In this document: positions 1 to 8,050 of the stretch, piece after piece
Layout of the letters: each line of letters begins with the position of its first letter
Numbering within the stretch: the stretch's first letter is position 1
Assembly: GCA_020638995.1 (NCBI GenBank)
Contig: JACKHM010000006.1
Location: forward strand, 1-64,000
DNA: 64,000 nt
Direction: 5' to 3'
DNA from: Planctomycetaceae bacterium
GTDB taxonomy: Bacteria > Planctomycetota > Planctomycetia > Pirellulales > Pirellulaceae
Notes under the pieces: model-generated
What the model was told of the DNA's origin: nothing
Database searches by the model: none
What the model saw: the letters and a program-made list of their open reading frames with translations, nothing else
Position numbers and translations under genes: made by a program

Positions 1-697
1 CGATTCGGTCTAACAGCCGATTGAACGTCAACGATAACCGATCCAATTCGTCGCCAGTTCCACGATTTGCCAGCCGTTCTTCGAGCCGTGAAGGCCGCAG
101 CTCAGACATGGTGAGGATCATCTGATTTAACGGTCGAGTCGCCTGACCTGCGAGCCAATAGCCGCAAATAGGAGCAACTAACAGAACGACGCCTGCCGCC
201 AATAGAACCAAACGGTCCAACCGCCCAACATCCGCATAGAGCATTTCCAGCGACGATCCCACCCGGATGCGAATCTCCTTCGGTTCGGTGACAACTCGGT
301 CGACAAATCGCCAACCTCCCACCGTCGTAGCGTAACGAACTTCCCGATCTGTCAGGCTATCAGCCGGCGGCGCATGAAGTGACCGATAGAGCACGCCCTT
401 TTGAGGATCATACAGCTGAACAAACCATTGATGCTGCGCGTGACCGACGGACTTTCGATCCATCTGCTCTCGAAGTGCTGCGCTTTCGGGGTCGGGATAG
501 CGCCGCAGCGCCAGTTCAACTTCGTGGGCGTCTTCGGCCAGCAACTGGTCCAACTCGTGCAACAAAGTGATCCGAACGCCCTCGCGAAGCCCCACGAGAG
601 TTACGCAGCCGGTAATAACGACGACCAGCGCATTCCAAACCATCAGTCGAAACCGTAGCGTGCGTAGCGGAGAACGTCTATTGGTTTCTGTAGGCAT
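1..697 (-). CDS. Sensor histidine kinase, N-terminal part (cut by window edge)
   Basis: Reading the minus strand from ATG 697-695 gives MPTETNRRSPLRTLRFRLMV, then a hydrophobic helix, about 110 extracytoplasmic residues, a second membrane helix (LVLLAAGVVLLVAPICGYWL) and a HAMP-like linker containing ATRPLNQMI and GDELDRLSLTFNRLLDRI. This is the usual front end of an inner-membrane two-component kinase; the HisKA and ATPase domains lie beyond base 1. The start overlaps the last 20 bases of the response regulator gene, so the two are probably translationally coupled. The stimulus is not visible. Because the pair is divergent from the DAB-like cluster, control of that cluster is plausible but is inference. 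Confidence 0.85.
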   Translation of the reverse strand, partial: MPTETNRRSPLRTLRFRLMVWNALVVVITGCVTLVGLREGVRITLLHELDQLLAEDAHEVELALRRYPDPESAALREQMDRKSVGHAQHQWFVQLYDPQKGVLYRSLHAPPADSLTDREVRYATTVGGWRFVDRVVTEPKEIRIRVGSSLEMLYADVGRLDRLVLLAAGVVLLVAPICGYWLAGQATRPLNQMILTMSELRPSRLEERLANRGTGDELDRLSLTFNRLLDRI

Positions 698-1349
698 AGC
701 CAAGTCCCCGCACGGTATGAATCAAAGCCTTTCCGAAGTTTCGATCGACTTTGGAACGCAAGCGGTTGATGTGAACTTCAATCACATTAGTAACTCCCTC
801 CCAGTCGGCTTCCCACAGATGTTCGCACAGCATCTTTCGAGTCACCGTCTGGTTCGCGTGACGCATCAGGAACTCGAGCAAGCGGAACTCCGTCGGCGTC
901 AAATCGATATCAACACCCTCGCGAGTTGCTCGTCGCGTCCGCAAATCGATGGCTAACGAGGAGTCGTGCAACTCGTCCTTTACCGTTCCCCCGATGCGTC
1001 GCCCTAAAGCCTCCAGCCTGGCCGCTAACTCGGCAAAGGCGAATGGCTTGACGAGGTAATCATCCGCCCCGGCCCGCAGCCCCCCAACCCGATCAGCCAC
1101 CGAGCCGAGTGCTGTGAGAATCAGAACCGGCGCATGGACTCCTCCTGCCCTAAGCTTTTGCAATACGGCCAATCCGTCAATATCCGGGAGCATTAAATCC
1201 AGGACAATCACGTTGAAAGGTTCCTCAGTCGCCCGGCGCAGCGCATCCATACCGGAAGTTGTCCACTGACATTCGTGCCCCGCCTCCACCAGTCCCCTTT
1301 GGAGCGACTTTCCAAGTAGTGAGTCATCTTCGACCAGTAAGAGATTCAT
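678..1349 (-). CDS. OmpR/PhoB-family response regulator
   Basis: A 223-residue protein starting MNLLLVEDDS. It has a receiver domain (about residues 1-115) with the acidic pair in VEDD, phospho-acceptor Asp51 in VLDLMLPDIDG, and conserved Thr/Lys in ILTAL and LVKPF. A C-terminal winged helix follows, with LTPTEFRLLEFLMRH and HTVRGLGYAYR. An in-frame start 117 bases upstream exists, but its extra residues do not resemble a receiver domain, so the ATG at 1349 is preferred. It overlaps the downstream kinase gene by 20 bases and is transcribed away from the + strand gene at 1701. Such regulators usually bind direct repeats as dimers. Confidence 0.92.
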   Translation of the reverse strand: MNLLLVEDDSLLGKSLQRGLVEAGHECQWTTSGMDALRRATEEPFNVIVLDLMLPDIDGLAVLQKLRAGGVHAPVLILTALGSVADRVGGLRAGADDYLVKPFAFAELAARLEALGRRIGGTVKDELHDSSLAIDLRTRRATREGVDIDLTPTEFRLLEFLMRHANQTVTRKMLCEHLWEADWEGVTNVIEVHINRLRSKVDRNFGKALIHTVRGLGYAYRNQ

Positions 1350-1700
1350 TGCTCGATTGCACGACCTCCGTGCGGGCACCGCATTTCGGGCGCAAACCTC
1401 ACAGCCTTTCACTCGGGATTGCTTGATACAATCGGCCGCCTGTTCGCTGAAGCGAACAATCCACATGTACAGCCAAACGCCTGCGATTATGTCGTAATTG
1501 AGATTCCCATAGGAGAGTAAACCATGACTTCCTAACGAATTTGTAATCCATCATTTAGTGTGTTCCCTATGTTACATATTTGTAATCCAAAACCCACTTC
1601 CAGTCGTGTATTGTTTTCGATAATGATATTCGGGTCCGTGCGGTGGCCTTCGACCATAAGGCGTTTTGTCTGACTCACACAGATAAGAAGAAAATCGATC
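1350..1700. promoter_or_regulatory. Divergent promoter region between the two-component system and the DAB-like cluster
   Basis: This 351-base gap separates the response regulator start (minus) from the HTH-EIIA start (plus). It is AT-richer than its surroundings between about 1490 and 1690 and must hold promoters in both directions. TTGTTTTCGATAATGATATT near 1612-1631 could be a -35/-10 pair for the + strand operon, but no element is strong enough to call. A 12-base direct repeat inside it is listed separately. Confidence 0.5.
1539..1589. repeat. Direct repeat ATTTGTAATCCA x2 in the divergent promoter
   Basis: ATTTGTAATCCA occurs at 1539-1550 and again at 1578-1589, a spacing of 39 bases (close to four helical turns), about 110 bases ahead of the HTH-EIIA gene. 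The position suits an operator for either the adjacent OmpR-type regulator or the HTH protein. No binding data are available and chance is not excluded. Confidence 0.4.
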
Positions 1701-2396
1701 ATGCAACTGACACTGCCGCAAGTCGCTCGCCTCTTTTCCGTGTCCGAGAATACCATCGCACGGTGGGTACGGTATGAGAACCTTCCGGCAGTCGAAGTCA
1801 ACTCCCAGTACCGCTTCCCGCGAGCGGATCTACTTGAGTGGGCAGCGCTCCAACATCGCCCGTTCTCGCCAGAGATTTTTAGAGAGATTAACGGCGATCA
1901 CGTTTCGGAAGTAAGTCTTGCAGAAGCCCTCTCGCGCGGCGGCGTTGCCGTCCGCGTCGACGGCGCGGATCGTTATGAAGTGTTCCGCGCGGCGATTAAC
2001 GATTTACCCGTCCTGGCTGGAATGGACCGAGAGACTTTGCTCGACCTACTAATGTCGCGAGAGAAAGCAGGCGGTACGGCAATTGGCGATGGCATCGCGA
2101 TCCCTCACCCGCGATACCCGGTTGTGCTCGCTGACAACGTGTCGATTGTGCGCGTCTGCTATCTCGCCAATCCACTCGATTTCCAAGCCGTCGATGGCAA
2201 ACCGGTCGACACGCTGTTTTTGATGATTTGTCCGACAGTTCACGAGCACTTGCAGTTGCTGGCGAGGTTAGCAAGCGTATTGAACTCGCCGGACTTTCGC
2301 CCGTTGCTGGCCACGCGGCCCGACAGGACGCGCCTCGTTTCGGCGATTCGGGCCGCTGAGCAGGCGTTCATCGAGCAAACGGAGACAAAATCGTAA
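1701..2396 (+). CDS. HTH - PTS EIIA (fructose/nitrogen type) fusion, putative regulator
   Basis: A 231-residue protein. Residues 1-50 are an excisionase/MerR-like helix-turn-helix (LPQVARLFSVSENTIARWV, then a wing-like RFPRADLLEW). Residues about 70-225 are a type-2 PTS EIIA domain with phospho-acceptor His136 in GIAIPHPR. No EIIB, EIIC or EI is seen in the window, so a regulatory rather than sugar-transport role is likely, as for PtsN-type EIIA proteins. Its stop overlaps the start of the next gene by one base (TAATG), placing it first in the DAB-like operon. It may sense phosphorylation state and set expression or activity of the transport complex; that role is inference. Confidence 0.85.
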   Translation: MQLTLPQVARLFSVSENTIARWVRYENLPAVEVNSQYRFPRADLLEWAALQHRPFSPEIFREINGDHVSEVSLAEALSRGGVAVRVDGADRYEVFRAAINDLPVLAGMDRETLLDLLMSREKAGGTAIGDGIAIPHPRYPVVLADNVSIVRVCYLANPLDFQAVDGKPVDTLFLMICPTVHEHLQLLARLASVLNSPDFRPLLATRPDRTRLVSAIRAAEQAFIEQTETKS

Positions 2397-3937
2397 TGAC
2401 CACGACGATTGCGACTGCCCAGACTGTAAACAACAAGCCCCTTCCAATCACCGAGGTGCCCGTACTAGCGTATGAAGCCTTCGACGAAACTCTGCAGGCG
2501 CTGACCGCATCGCCCAGCGTCGAGTTATCTGCGCTGTTCGGCATCCCGGTAGGATCGCAAACTCTGCGCGTCATCGCCGCTGCGAGCAACGCTTCGACCG
2601 GTGCCATCGACCTGTTTGCGATGGACGTTGGCGACCGATATCCGGCGCTTACGCGCCGCTCCACCAAAGCTCACTGGTTTGAACGCGAACTGGCCGAGCA
2701 GTGGGGGGTGGTTCCCGAGGAACATCCTTGGCTGAAACCTATTCGGTTTCACAGTTCTTACCGCGAAGATCACGATGCTTGGGGGCGTTCGGTCGGCGAC
2801 CAAATTCTGCCATGCGTCCAACCACCGGGCACTGACTACTTCAAGGTGCGGGGCAATCAGATTCACGAAGTGGCAGTCGGCCCTGTGCATGCGGGTGTAA
2901 TCGAGCCCGGGCACTTCCGATTTCAGTGCCATGGTGAGGTCGTCTTCACCCTAGAGATTGAACTGGGGTTTCAACATCGCGGGATCGAGCGGCGATTGAT
3001 TGGCGGTCCTGACAAGCGAACATTGCACTACATGGAAACGCTTTCCGGCGATACATCCGTGGGCCATGCGACGGCCTACTGTCAGGCAATCGAGGCGCTT
3101 GCCGGCAGTGAAGCGACACTGCGTTCCCAAGCGATTCGTGGGATCGCGTTAGAGTTAGAACGGTTGGCAAACCACACCGGCGACATTGGTGCGCTAGCCG
3201 GCGACGTGGGCTATCTCCCCACACTCTCGTTTTGTGGGCGCATTCGTGGAGATTTCCTAAATGCTACGGCATTGATTTGCGGCAGCCGCTTCGGTCGTGG
3301 ACTCGTGCGACCTGGTGGCACTGCCTTCGACATTGACGAGTCGATGGCGGTCGAGTTGCAGAAGCGGGTTACGGGGGCCCATCGCGATGTCACAGGTGCC
3401 GCAAACCTACTCTGGTCGTCATCGTCCGTGATGGCCCGCTTCGAAAACACGGGAACGGTTCCGCTTGACACCGTGCGAAGGTTGGGAGTCATTGGAATGG
3501 CGGGAAGAGCTTCGGGAAGTGATCGCGACGCACGTCGAGATTTCCCATCCGGCTACTATCGCTTCGTCCAATTGCCTGTCTCCAGTTGGCATACAGGGGA
3601 CGCATTCGCGCGAGCGTATGTGCGTCATCTCGAAGTACAAAGTTCCTGTGAGTATCTATTGGAGGCTTGCCAACAACTTCCGCGGGGATCTAACAAGCGC
3701 GATCTCGGCTCTCTGGCGAGCAACTCGATTGTCGTGTCGATCGTTGAAGGGTGGCGTGGTGAGATCTGTCATGTGGCGCTGACTGATTCGAATGGAAAAC
3801 TCGCAAATTACAAAGTTGTCGATCCCAGCTTTCATAACTGGATCGCGTTAGCGATGTCGCTGCGAAACCAGCAAATCTCGGACTTTCCATTGTGCAACAA
3901 GAGTTTCAATTTGAGCTATTGCGGACACGACTTGTAA
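2396..3937 (+). CDS. NuoC-NuoD-like / group 4 hydrogenase-related large subunit lacking N-terminal Ni ligands
   Basis: A 513-residue fusion. Residues 1-150 resemble the 30-kDa NuoC/HycE N-terminus (HWFERELAEQWGVVPEEHPW), and residues 155-513 the 49-kDa/NiFe large subunit (VGPVHAGVIEPGHFRF, GFQHRGIERRL). At the site where true group 4 hydrogenases carry two cysteines (RICGxC), this protein has ETLSGDTSVGH, with Ser217 and Thr220 at the ligand positions. Two C-terminal cysteines remain (Cys500, Cys509; CNKSFNLSYCGHDL) but not as CxxC. It therefore fits energy-converting-hydrogenase-related (Ehr) proteins rather than an H2-producing enzyme. It would form the cytoplasmic electron-transfer arm with the next gene product. 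One-base overlap with the EIIA gene. Confidence 0.8.
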   Translation: MTTTIATAQTVNNKPLPITEVPVLAYEAFDETLQALTASPSVELSALFGIPVGSQTLRVIAAASNASTGAIDLFAMDVGDRYPALTRRSTKAHWFERELAEQWGVVPEEHPWLKPIRFHSSYREDHDAWGRSVGDQILPCVQPPGTDYFKVRGNQIHEVAVGPVHAGVIEPGHFRFQCHGEVVFTLEIELGFQHRGIERRLIGGPDKRTLHYMETLSGDTSVGHATAYCQAIEALAGSEATLRSQAIRGIALELERLANHTGDIGALAGDVGYLPTLSFCGRIRGDFLNATALICGSRFGRGLVRPGGTAFDIDESMAVELQKRVTGAHRDVTGAANLLWSSSSVMARFENTGTVPLDTVRRLGVIGMAGRASGSDRDARRDFPSGYYRFVQLPVSSWHTGDAFARAYVRHLEVQSSCEYLLEACQQLPRGSNKRDLGSLASNSIVVSIVEGWRGEICHVALTDSNGKLANYKVVDPSFHNWIALAMSLRNQQISDFPLCNKSFNLSYCGHDL

Positions 3938-4024
3938 CTGAGGGCAATAGACCGGCAATTCAGCGACAGCACTGAGACTTGTTTTTCTCAAAGGTCGCGT
4001 CAACTTTGCAAAGTATATTCAATC

Positions 4025-4795
4025 ATGCTCAAAATCATCAACGAACGCATCAAGCAAGGTTATTGGACGACACAATTCCCTGCCGGTGAAATGCCAAAGT
4101 TGCCTGAGCGCTATCGCGGTTTACCGGTTGTTGATTCCTCAAAGTGCGCGGACGGATGTGCAAAGTGTGCCGAAGCATGCCCGACAGATGCGATTACGAT
4201 CAACGGTGACATGAAAATCGACTTGGGGCGTTGCCTCTTTTGCACGGATTGTATGGATGCTTGTCCCAAAGACGCAATCGCCTATACCCAAGACTTTCGT
4301 CTGGCGACGCGCGAACGTAGTCATCTTGTGACCGATGGGAAGGCATTTGAACTGGCCGCATCACTGGACGAAAAGAGCCGCAAGATCTTTGGCCGTTCTT
4401 TGCAGCTCCGGCAAGTCAGCGCGGGCGGCTGCAATGCGTGTGAAGCCGACATCAACGTACTAGCAACACTGGTCTTCGATCTCGGTCGGTTCGGCATCAA
4501 GATCGTCGCATCACCGCGGCACGCGGATGGCTTGATTATCACCGGCCCGGTGACGAAAAATATGAAACTGGCACTTGAAAAAACCTACGCGGCAACGCCT
4601 GGGCCGAAGTTTGTGATCGCCGTAGGTGCTTGTGCGATCAGCGGTGGCCCATTCGTCGACCATCCCGAGCAACACAATGGAGTTGGTGAGTTGCTGCCGG
4701 TCGACCTCTATATCCCGGGTTGCCCCCCGCACCCACTAACAATTCTGGATGGCATCCTGCGATTGTTAGGACGCATCGAAGCGTCTCCCAAATGA
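4025..4795 (+). CDS. Two-cluster ferredoxin - NuoB-like small subunit fusion
   Basis: A 256-residue protein. Residues 35-90 hold eight cysteines of two [4Fe-4S] clusters (Cys41, 45, 48, 52 and 70, 73, 76, 80). Residues 120-250 are a NuoB/HycG-like domain with four cysteines for an N2-type cluster (Cys136 and 139 in GGCNACE, Cys203 in GAC, Cys233 in PGCPPHP). The two parts correspond to separate subunits (NuoI/HyfH and NuoB/HyfI) in other complexes. With the upstream NuoCD-like protein it makes a minimal redox arm: electrons could enter from a reduced ferredoxin-like donor. An 87-base gap separates it from the upstream gene; it ends in an ATGA overlap with dabA. Confidence 0.88.
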   Translation: MLKIINERIKQGYWTTQFPAGEMPKLPERYRGLPVVDSSKCADGCAKCAEACPTDAITINGDMKIDLGRCLFCTDCMDACPKDAIAYTQDFRLATRERSHLVTDGKAFELAASLDEKSRKIFGRSLQLRQVSAGGCNACEADINVLATLVFDLGRFGIKIVASPRHADGLIITGPVTKNMKLALEKTYAATPGPKFVIAVGACAISGGPFVDHPEQHNGVGELLPVDLYIPGCPPHPLTILDGILRLLGRIEASPK

Positions 4796-7700
4796 ATTCC
4801 ACCGACAAGTCAGAAGAAGACTGGCAACTTATGAACGGCGCAATCGTGAACGACGACATTACTCTTGATTTACCCACCGAGCGAGTTTGTGCCGCCGTCG
4901 AGCTAAACAAGTTGAAGCAGATCATTGAGAGATCTGCCTTGCTGCTGCCGATGCAGGGACCGATTACGGCGTTTGCATTTCTGAATTCATTGCAAGCGCT
5001 TGAGCACCTCCCCTTTCACGACGGGCTAAAGCAAGGTGCCATGCTGTATGGCTGCCGGCCCTACATGCCCGAAGAATATTACCGCACAAAACTCGCGCAC
5101 AGCCGCAAACGCGTCGAAGAGTTAACCGAAGTTCTGATCGACGACCTGGGAGATTCCGCTGATATTCTAATCGGATTCTTAGGCACGCGGTTCCACCTTC
5201 GTTTGGCAATGCTGCAATATCCAATGCAGATGGCTGCGCCGACGGAGCTCCAATGGTTAATTGCGGAAACCGACGCTTTGCGCCAGTTCCGTTCAGATGC
5301 TCCTGGTTTGGCGCGCGAGCGGACCATCGAAGAAACTCGTCACTGGGTGATGCGTGACCTGCGAAATGGGACAACGACGCAGGGCGTGACAAAGCAGCCA
5401 GCTAATCACGCGGCCGATCGGGAAATCCGCGACATCGTGCAGGAACTATTTGAAGAGTTCGGAAAGTCACAACTAGAATTGTGGGATACCGAAACTTGGG
5501 AAGCTTACACGCTGCACTTGCTCTGGCACGTGTGCCAGCAAGGCGTCAGGCAGGTTTTGAAGACTGATACTTCGACACAGAGGCGGATTCGCCATCGAGA
5601 TGCCCTGTTGGTAGCAACCGGTGAGGACAGCGACCGACTGGTGCATGAAGCCCTCGGAAGATTTACGGCTGCGTTCGTGGATCAAGGTTTTTCCGGATGG
5701 ATGCTTCCGGCTCGAGACCAAGGATATTTTAAAGCCTTTGCCGCATACTACACGCAAAGCAAAGGACCGCCCGATCGCTGGATACGAGACTTGAAATCCG
5801 AGATCGAACGACTGGAAATCGCTGGTATGACTCCGCTCGAGTCGATTGCCGAGTCGCTGCAATTGCTGGGTGTGGAAGAGAGCGAAGCTGAGACATTTAT
5901 CTCGGCAACCCTGCTGGCGCTTCGCGGTTGGGCAGGCATGATCTGGCAACTTGAAGTTCGACCGGATCGTGTTCCCCGAGGCGTGCCTGCGGGTACGCTA
6001 GTCGAGTTTCTCGCCGCTCGACTGATCCTGGAACGGCTGGCGATGAAGTACTTAGCGGACCGAGAACTAGAATCCGAACAGCAGTTAAGTGGCCTGCGGG
6101 ATATCGAGGTTGCACATCATGCTACCGAAGAGACTTTGACGGTCGAACAGACTGCGTTTTTGATATTTCAGCTCGCTCAGGTACGAGGTTGGTTGCCCCG
6201 TGAATTGCATTGCCTGGCCGCGAGCGATTGGGAGAAACTTGTTGCCGAAATATCCGATTTCTCGGCGTTGGAACGTCGCCGGCTGCTGCACGTGACCTTC
6301 GAACGTCGATTTCGTACACAAGCGTTGGATGCGATTGCATCGCGTGTCCAGCGAGAGCCAATTCGTGTTGAGACGCCGCGTTTCCAAGCAACTTTCTGCA
6401 TCGACGCACGCGAGGAATCGTTTCGCCGTCACCTCGAAGAAATCGCGCCCGATGTCGAGACATTCGGTACTGCCGGCTTCTATGGTGTCCCGATGTACTA
6501 TCGCGGCGCAGCCGACGCACACTACGCCGCTCTATGCCCTATCGTTATCAAGCCGACACGTTGGGTCGTAGAAGATGTCGTATACAACCTGGAAGAAACT
6601 CATCGACGCCGTGCGGTGGCCCGTCGCGCACTTGGCACTGCATCTCACCGTGTTCATGTCGGCAGCCGAAATTTCGCAGCGGGTGCAATTCTTGCCACGG
6701 GCGCTGGCGCACTCGCAACGATACCGCTCGTCGCTCGCATCTTGTTCCCGCGCGTTACAGCTCAGCTTCGCAAGACCGTCGGCAGCTTTGTAGCTCCGCC
6801 GAACGTGACCCGTTTGCGGCTTGAGCGATTAGCTGCGGAGCCAGGTCCCGAGGGCGACGGCATCGGTTTTAGCTTGGCCGAGATGGCGGAAATGGGTGAG
6901 CGAGCGCTACGCGATATCGGTCTCACGTCGAACTTTGCGAGGCTCGTTCTAATCCTGGGGCATGGTTCCGCGTGCCTGAACAATCCGCACAAGTCCTGCT
7001 ACGACTGCGGCGCCTGCTCTGGCAGCGCTGGCGGTCCAAACGGACGGGCCTTGGCCATGATCTTAAACGATTCGCGTGTGCGCGAAATCCTGAAAAGCAA
7101 CGGATTGAAGATACCCGCCGAAACTTACTTCATTGGTGGAATGCACAACACATGCACGGACTCGATAACTTTTTTTGATTTGGACTTGATGCAGCGATCC
7201 TATCTTTCAGACTTCGAGGCGGCAAAAGCCACACTTGAGGAAGCGTGTAAGCGAAATGCCCACGAGCGTTGTCGGCGATTTGATCTCGCGCCGCTAGATC
7301 TATCGCTTGATGAAGCGTTACGGCACGTCGAGGAACGCTCAGAGGATCTGGCCCAAACGCGGCCTGAGTACGGCAATTCGACGAACGCCTTGTGTATTGT
7401 TGGACGCCGGTCACGTTTCCGAGGTTTGTATTTGGATCGTCGTCCGTTTCTGATGTCGTACGATCCAACGCAAGATGATGAAGATGCAAACATCTTAGGC
7501 AGAATTCTCGGCGCCGTAATCCCTGTGTGCTCAGGGATCAACCTGCAATACACGCTCTCCTATATCGACAATACGGGCTTCGGCTGCGGCACAAAATTAC
7601 CGCACAATGTGACTTCGCTGTTAGGAGTCATGGACGGGGCCGCCAGCGACTTGCGACCCGGCTTGCCGTGGCAAGGCGTCGACATCCATGATCCGATGCG

Positions 7701-7974
7701 GATCGTATTTGTGCTGGAGACAAGCGAGCAAGCGATTCGCAAGATCATGGCCCGCAACGAGACTGTACGCAATATCTTGTTCAACGAATGGGCTCAGTTG
7801 GCGCTTTTGAATCCAAAGTCTGGGGAGATTTTGGTCTATCACAACGATCGATTCCTGCCCTATCGACCGGAATCGACGACCCTGCCGCACGCGGCTTCAT
7901 CCGTTGACTGGTACCGCGGATGGCGAGAGCACTTGGACTTTGCCTTCATTGGTGATGAATTAGCCCAGAAATAG
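4792..7974 (+). CDS. dabA: DabA, zinc-dependent beta-carbonic-anhydrase-like subunit of a DIC pump (DUF2309)
   Basis: A 1,060-residue DUF2309 protein. Zinc ligands known from Halothiobacillus DabA are recognisable: Cys536 and Asp538 in FCIDAREESFRRHLEE, His724 in LGHGSACLNNP and Cys739 in CYDCGACSG. The His-to-Cys spacing of 15 residues is the same as in the characterised protein. The family is thought to hydrate CO2 vectorially to bicarbonate in the cytoplasm while bound to DabB. The start is the ATG overlapping the upstream stop (ATGA); an ORF start 72 bases earlier lies inside the small-subunit gene and is less likely. The length is at the long end for the family. Confidence 0.93.
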   Translation: MNSTDKSEEDWQLMNGAIVNDDITLDLPTERVCAAVELNKLKQIIERSALLLPMQGPITAFAFLNSLQALEHLPFHDGLKQGAMLYGCRPYMPEEYYRTKLAHSRKRVEELTEVLIDDLGDSADILIGFLGTRFHLRLAMLQYPMQMAAPTELQWLIAETDALRQFRSDAPGLARERTIEETRHWVMRDLRNGTTTQGVTKQPANHAADREIRDIVQELFEEFGKSQLELWDTETWEAYTLHLLWHVCQQGVRQVLKTDTSTQRRIRHRDALLVATGEDSDRLVHEALGRFTAAFVDQGFSGWMLPARDQGYFKAFAAYYTQSKGPPDRWIRDLKSEIERLEIAGMTPLESIAESLQLLGVEESEAETFISATLLALRGWAGMIWQLEVRPDRVPRGVPAGTLVEFLAARLILERLAMKYLADRELESEQQLSGLRDIEVAHHATEETLTVEQTAFLIFQLAQVRGWLPRELHCLAASDWEKLVAEISDFSALERRRLLHVTFERRFRTQALDAIASRVQREPIRVETPRFQATFCIDAREESFRRHLEEIAPDVETFGTAGFYGVPMYYRGAADAHYAALCPIVIKPTRWVVEDVVYNLEETHRRRAVARRALGTASHRVHVGSRNFAAGAILATGAGALATIPLVARILFPRVTAQLRKTVGSFVAPPNVTRLRLERLAAEPGPEGDGIGFSLAEMAEMGERALRDIGLTSNFARLVLILGHGSACLNNPHKSCYDCGACSGSAGGPNGRALAMILNDSRVREILKSNGLKIPAETYFIGGMHNTCTDSITFFDLDLMQRSYLSDFEAAKATLEEACKRNAHERCRRFDLAPLDLSLDEALRHVEERSEDLAQTRPEYGNSTNALCIVGRRSRFRGLYLDRRPFLMSYDPTQDDEDANILGRILGAVIPVCSGINLQYTLSYIDNTGFGCGTKLPHNVTSLLGVMDGAASDLRPGLPWQGVDIHDPMRIVFVLETSEQAIRKIMARNETVRNILFNEWAQLALLNPKSGEILVYHNDRFLPYRPESTTLPHAASSVDWYRGWREHLDFAFIGDELAQK

Positions 7975-7996
7975 CATCCCCAGCGGACAAACGATT

Positions 7997-8017
7997 CGCG
8001 ACGCCCATAGCGTCGCG
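7997..8017 (+). other. Perfect 8-bp hairpin between dabA and dabB
   Basis: CGCGACGC (7997-8004), loop CCATA, GCGTCGCG (8010-8017), 22 bases after the dabA stop and 33 bases before the dabB start. No T-run follows, so it is not a standard terminator. It may protect or process the mRNA between two subunits needed in different amounts. Confidence 0.5.
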
Positions 8018-8050
8018 GATGACGAATCAATGTTAGAAGGTTAATACACG

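Noticed and set aside
3465..3782. 105-residue + ORF inside the NuoCD-like gene
   Set aside because: Out-of-frame shadow in a gene with clear domain conservation.
2396..4795. Functional group 4 [NiFe] hydrogenase
   Set aside because: The N-terminal nickel cysteine pair is replaced by Ser/Thr and there are no maturation genes nearby.
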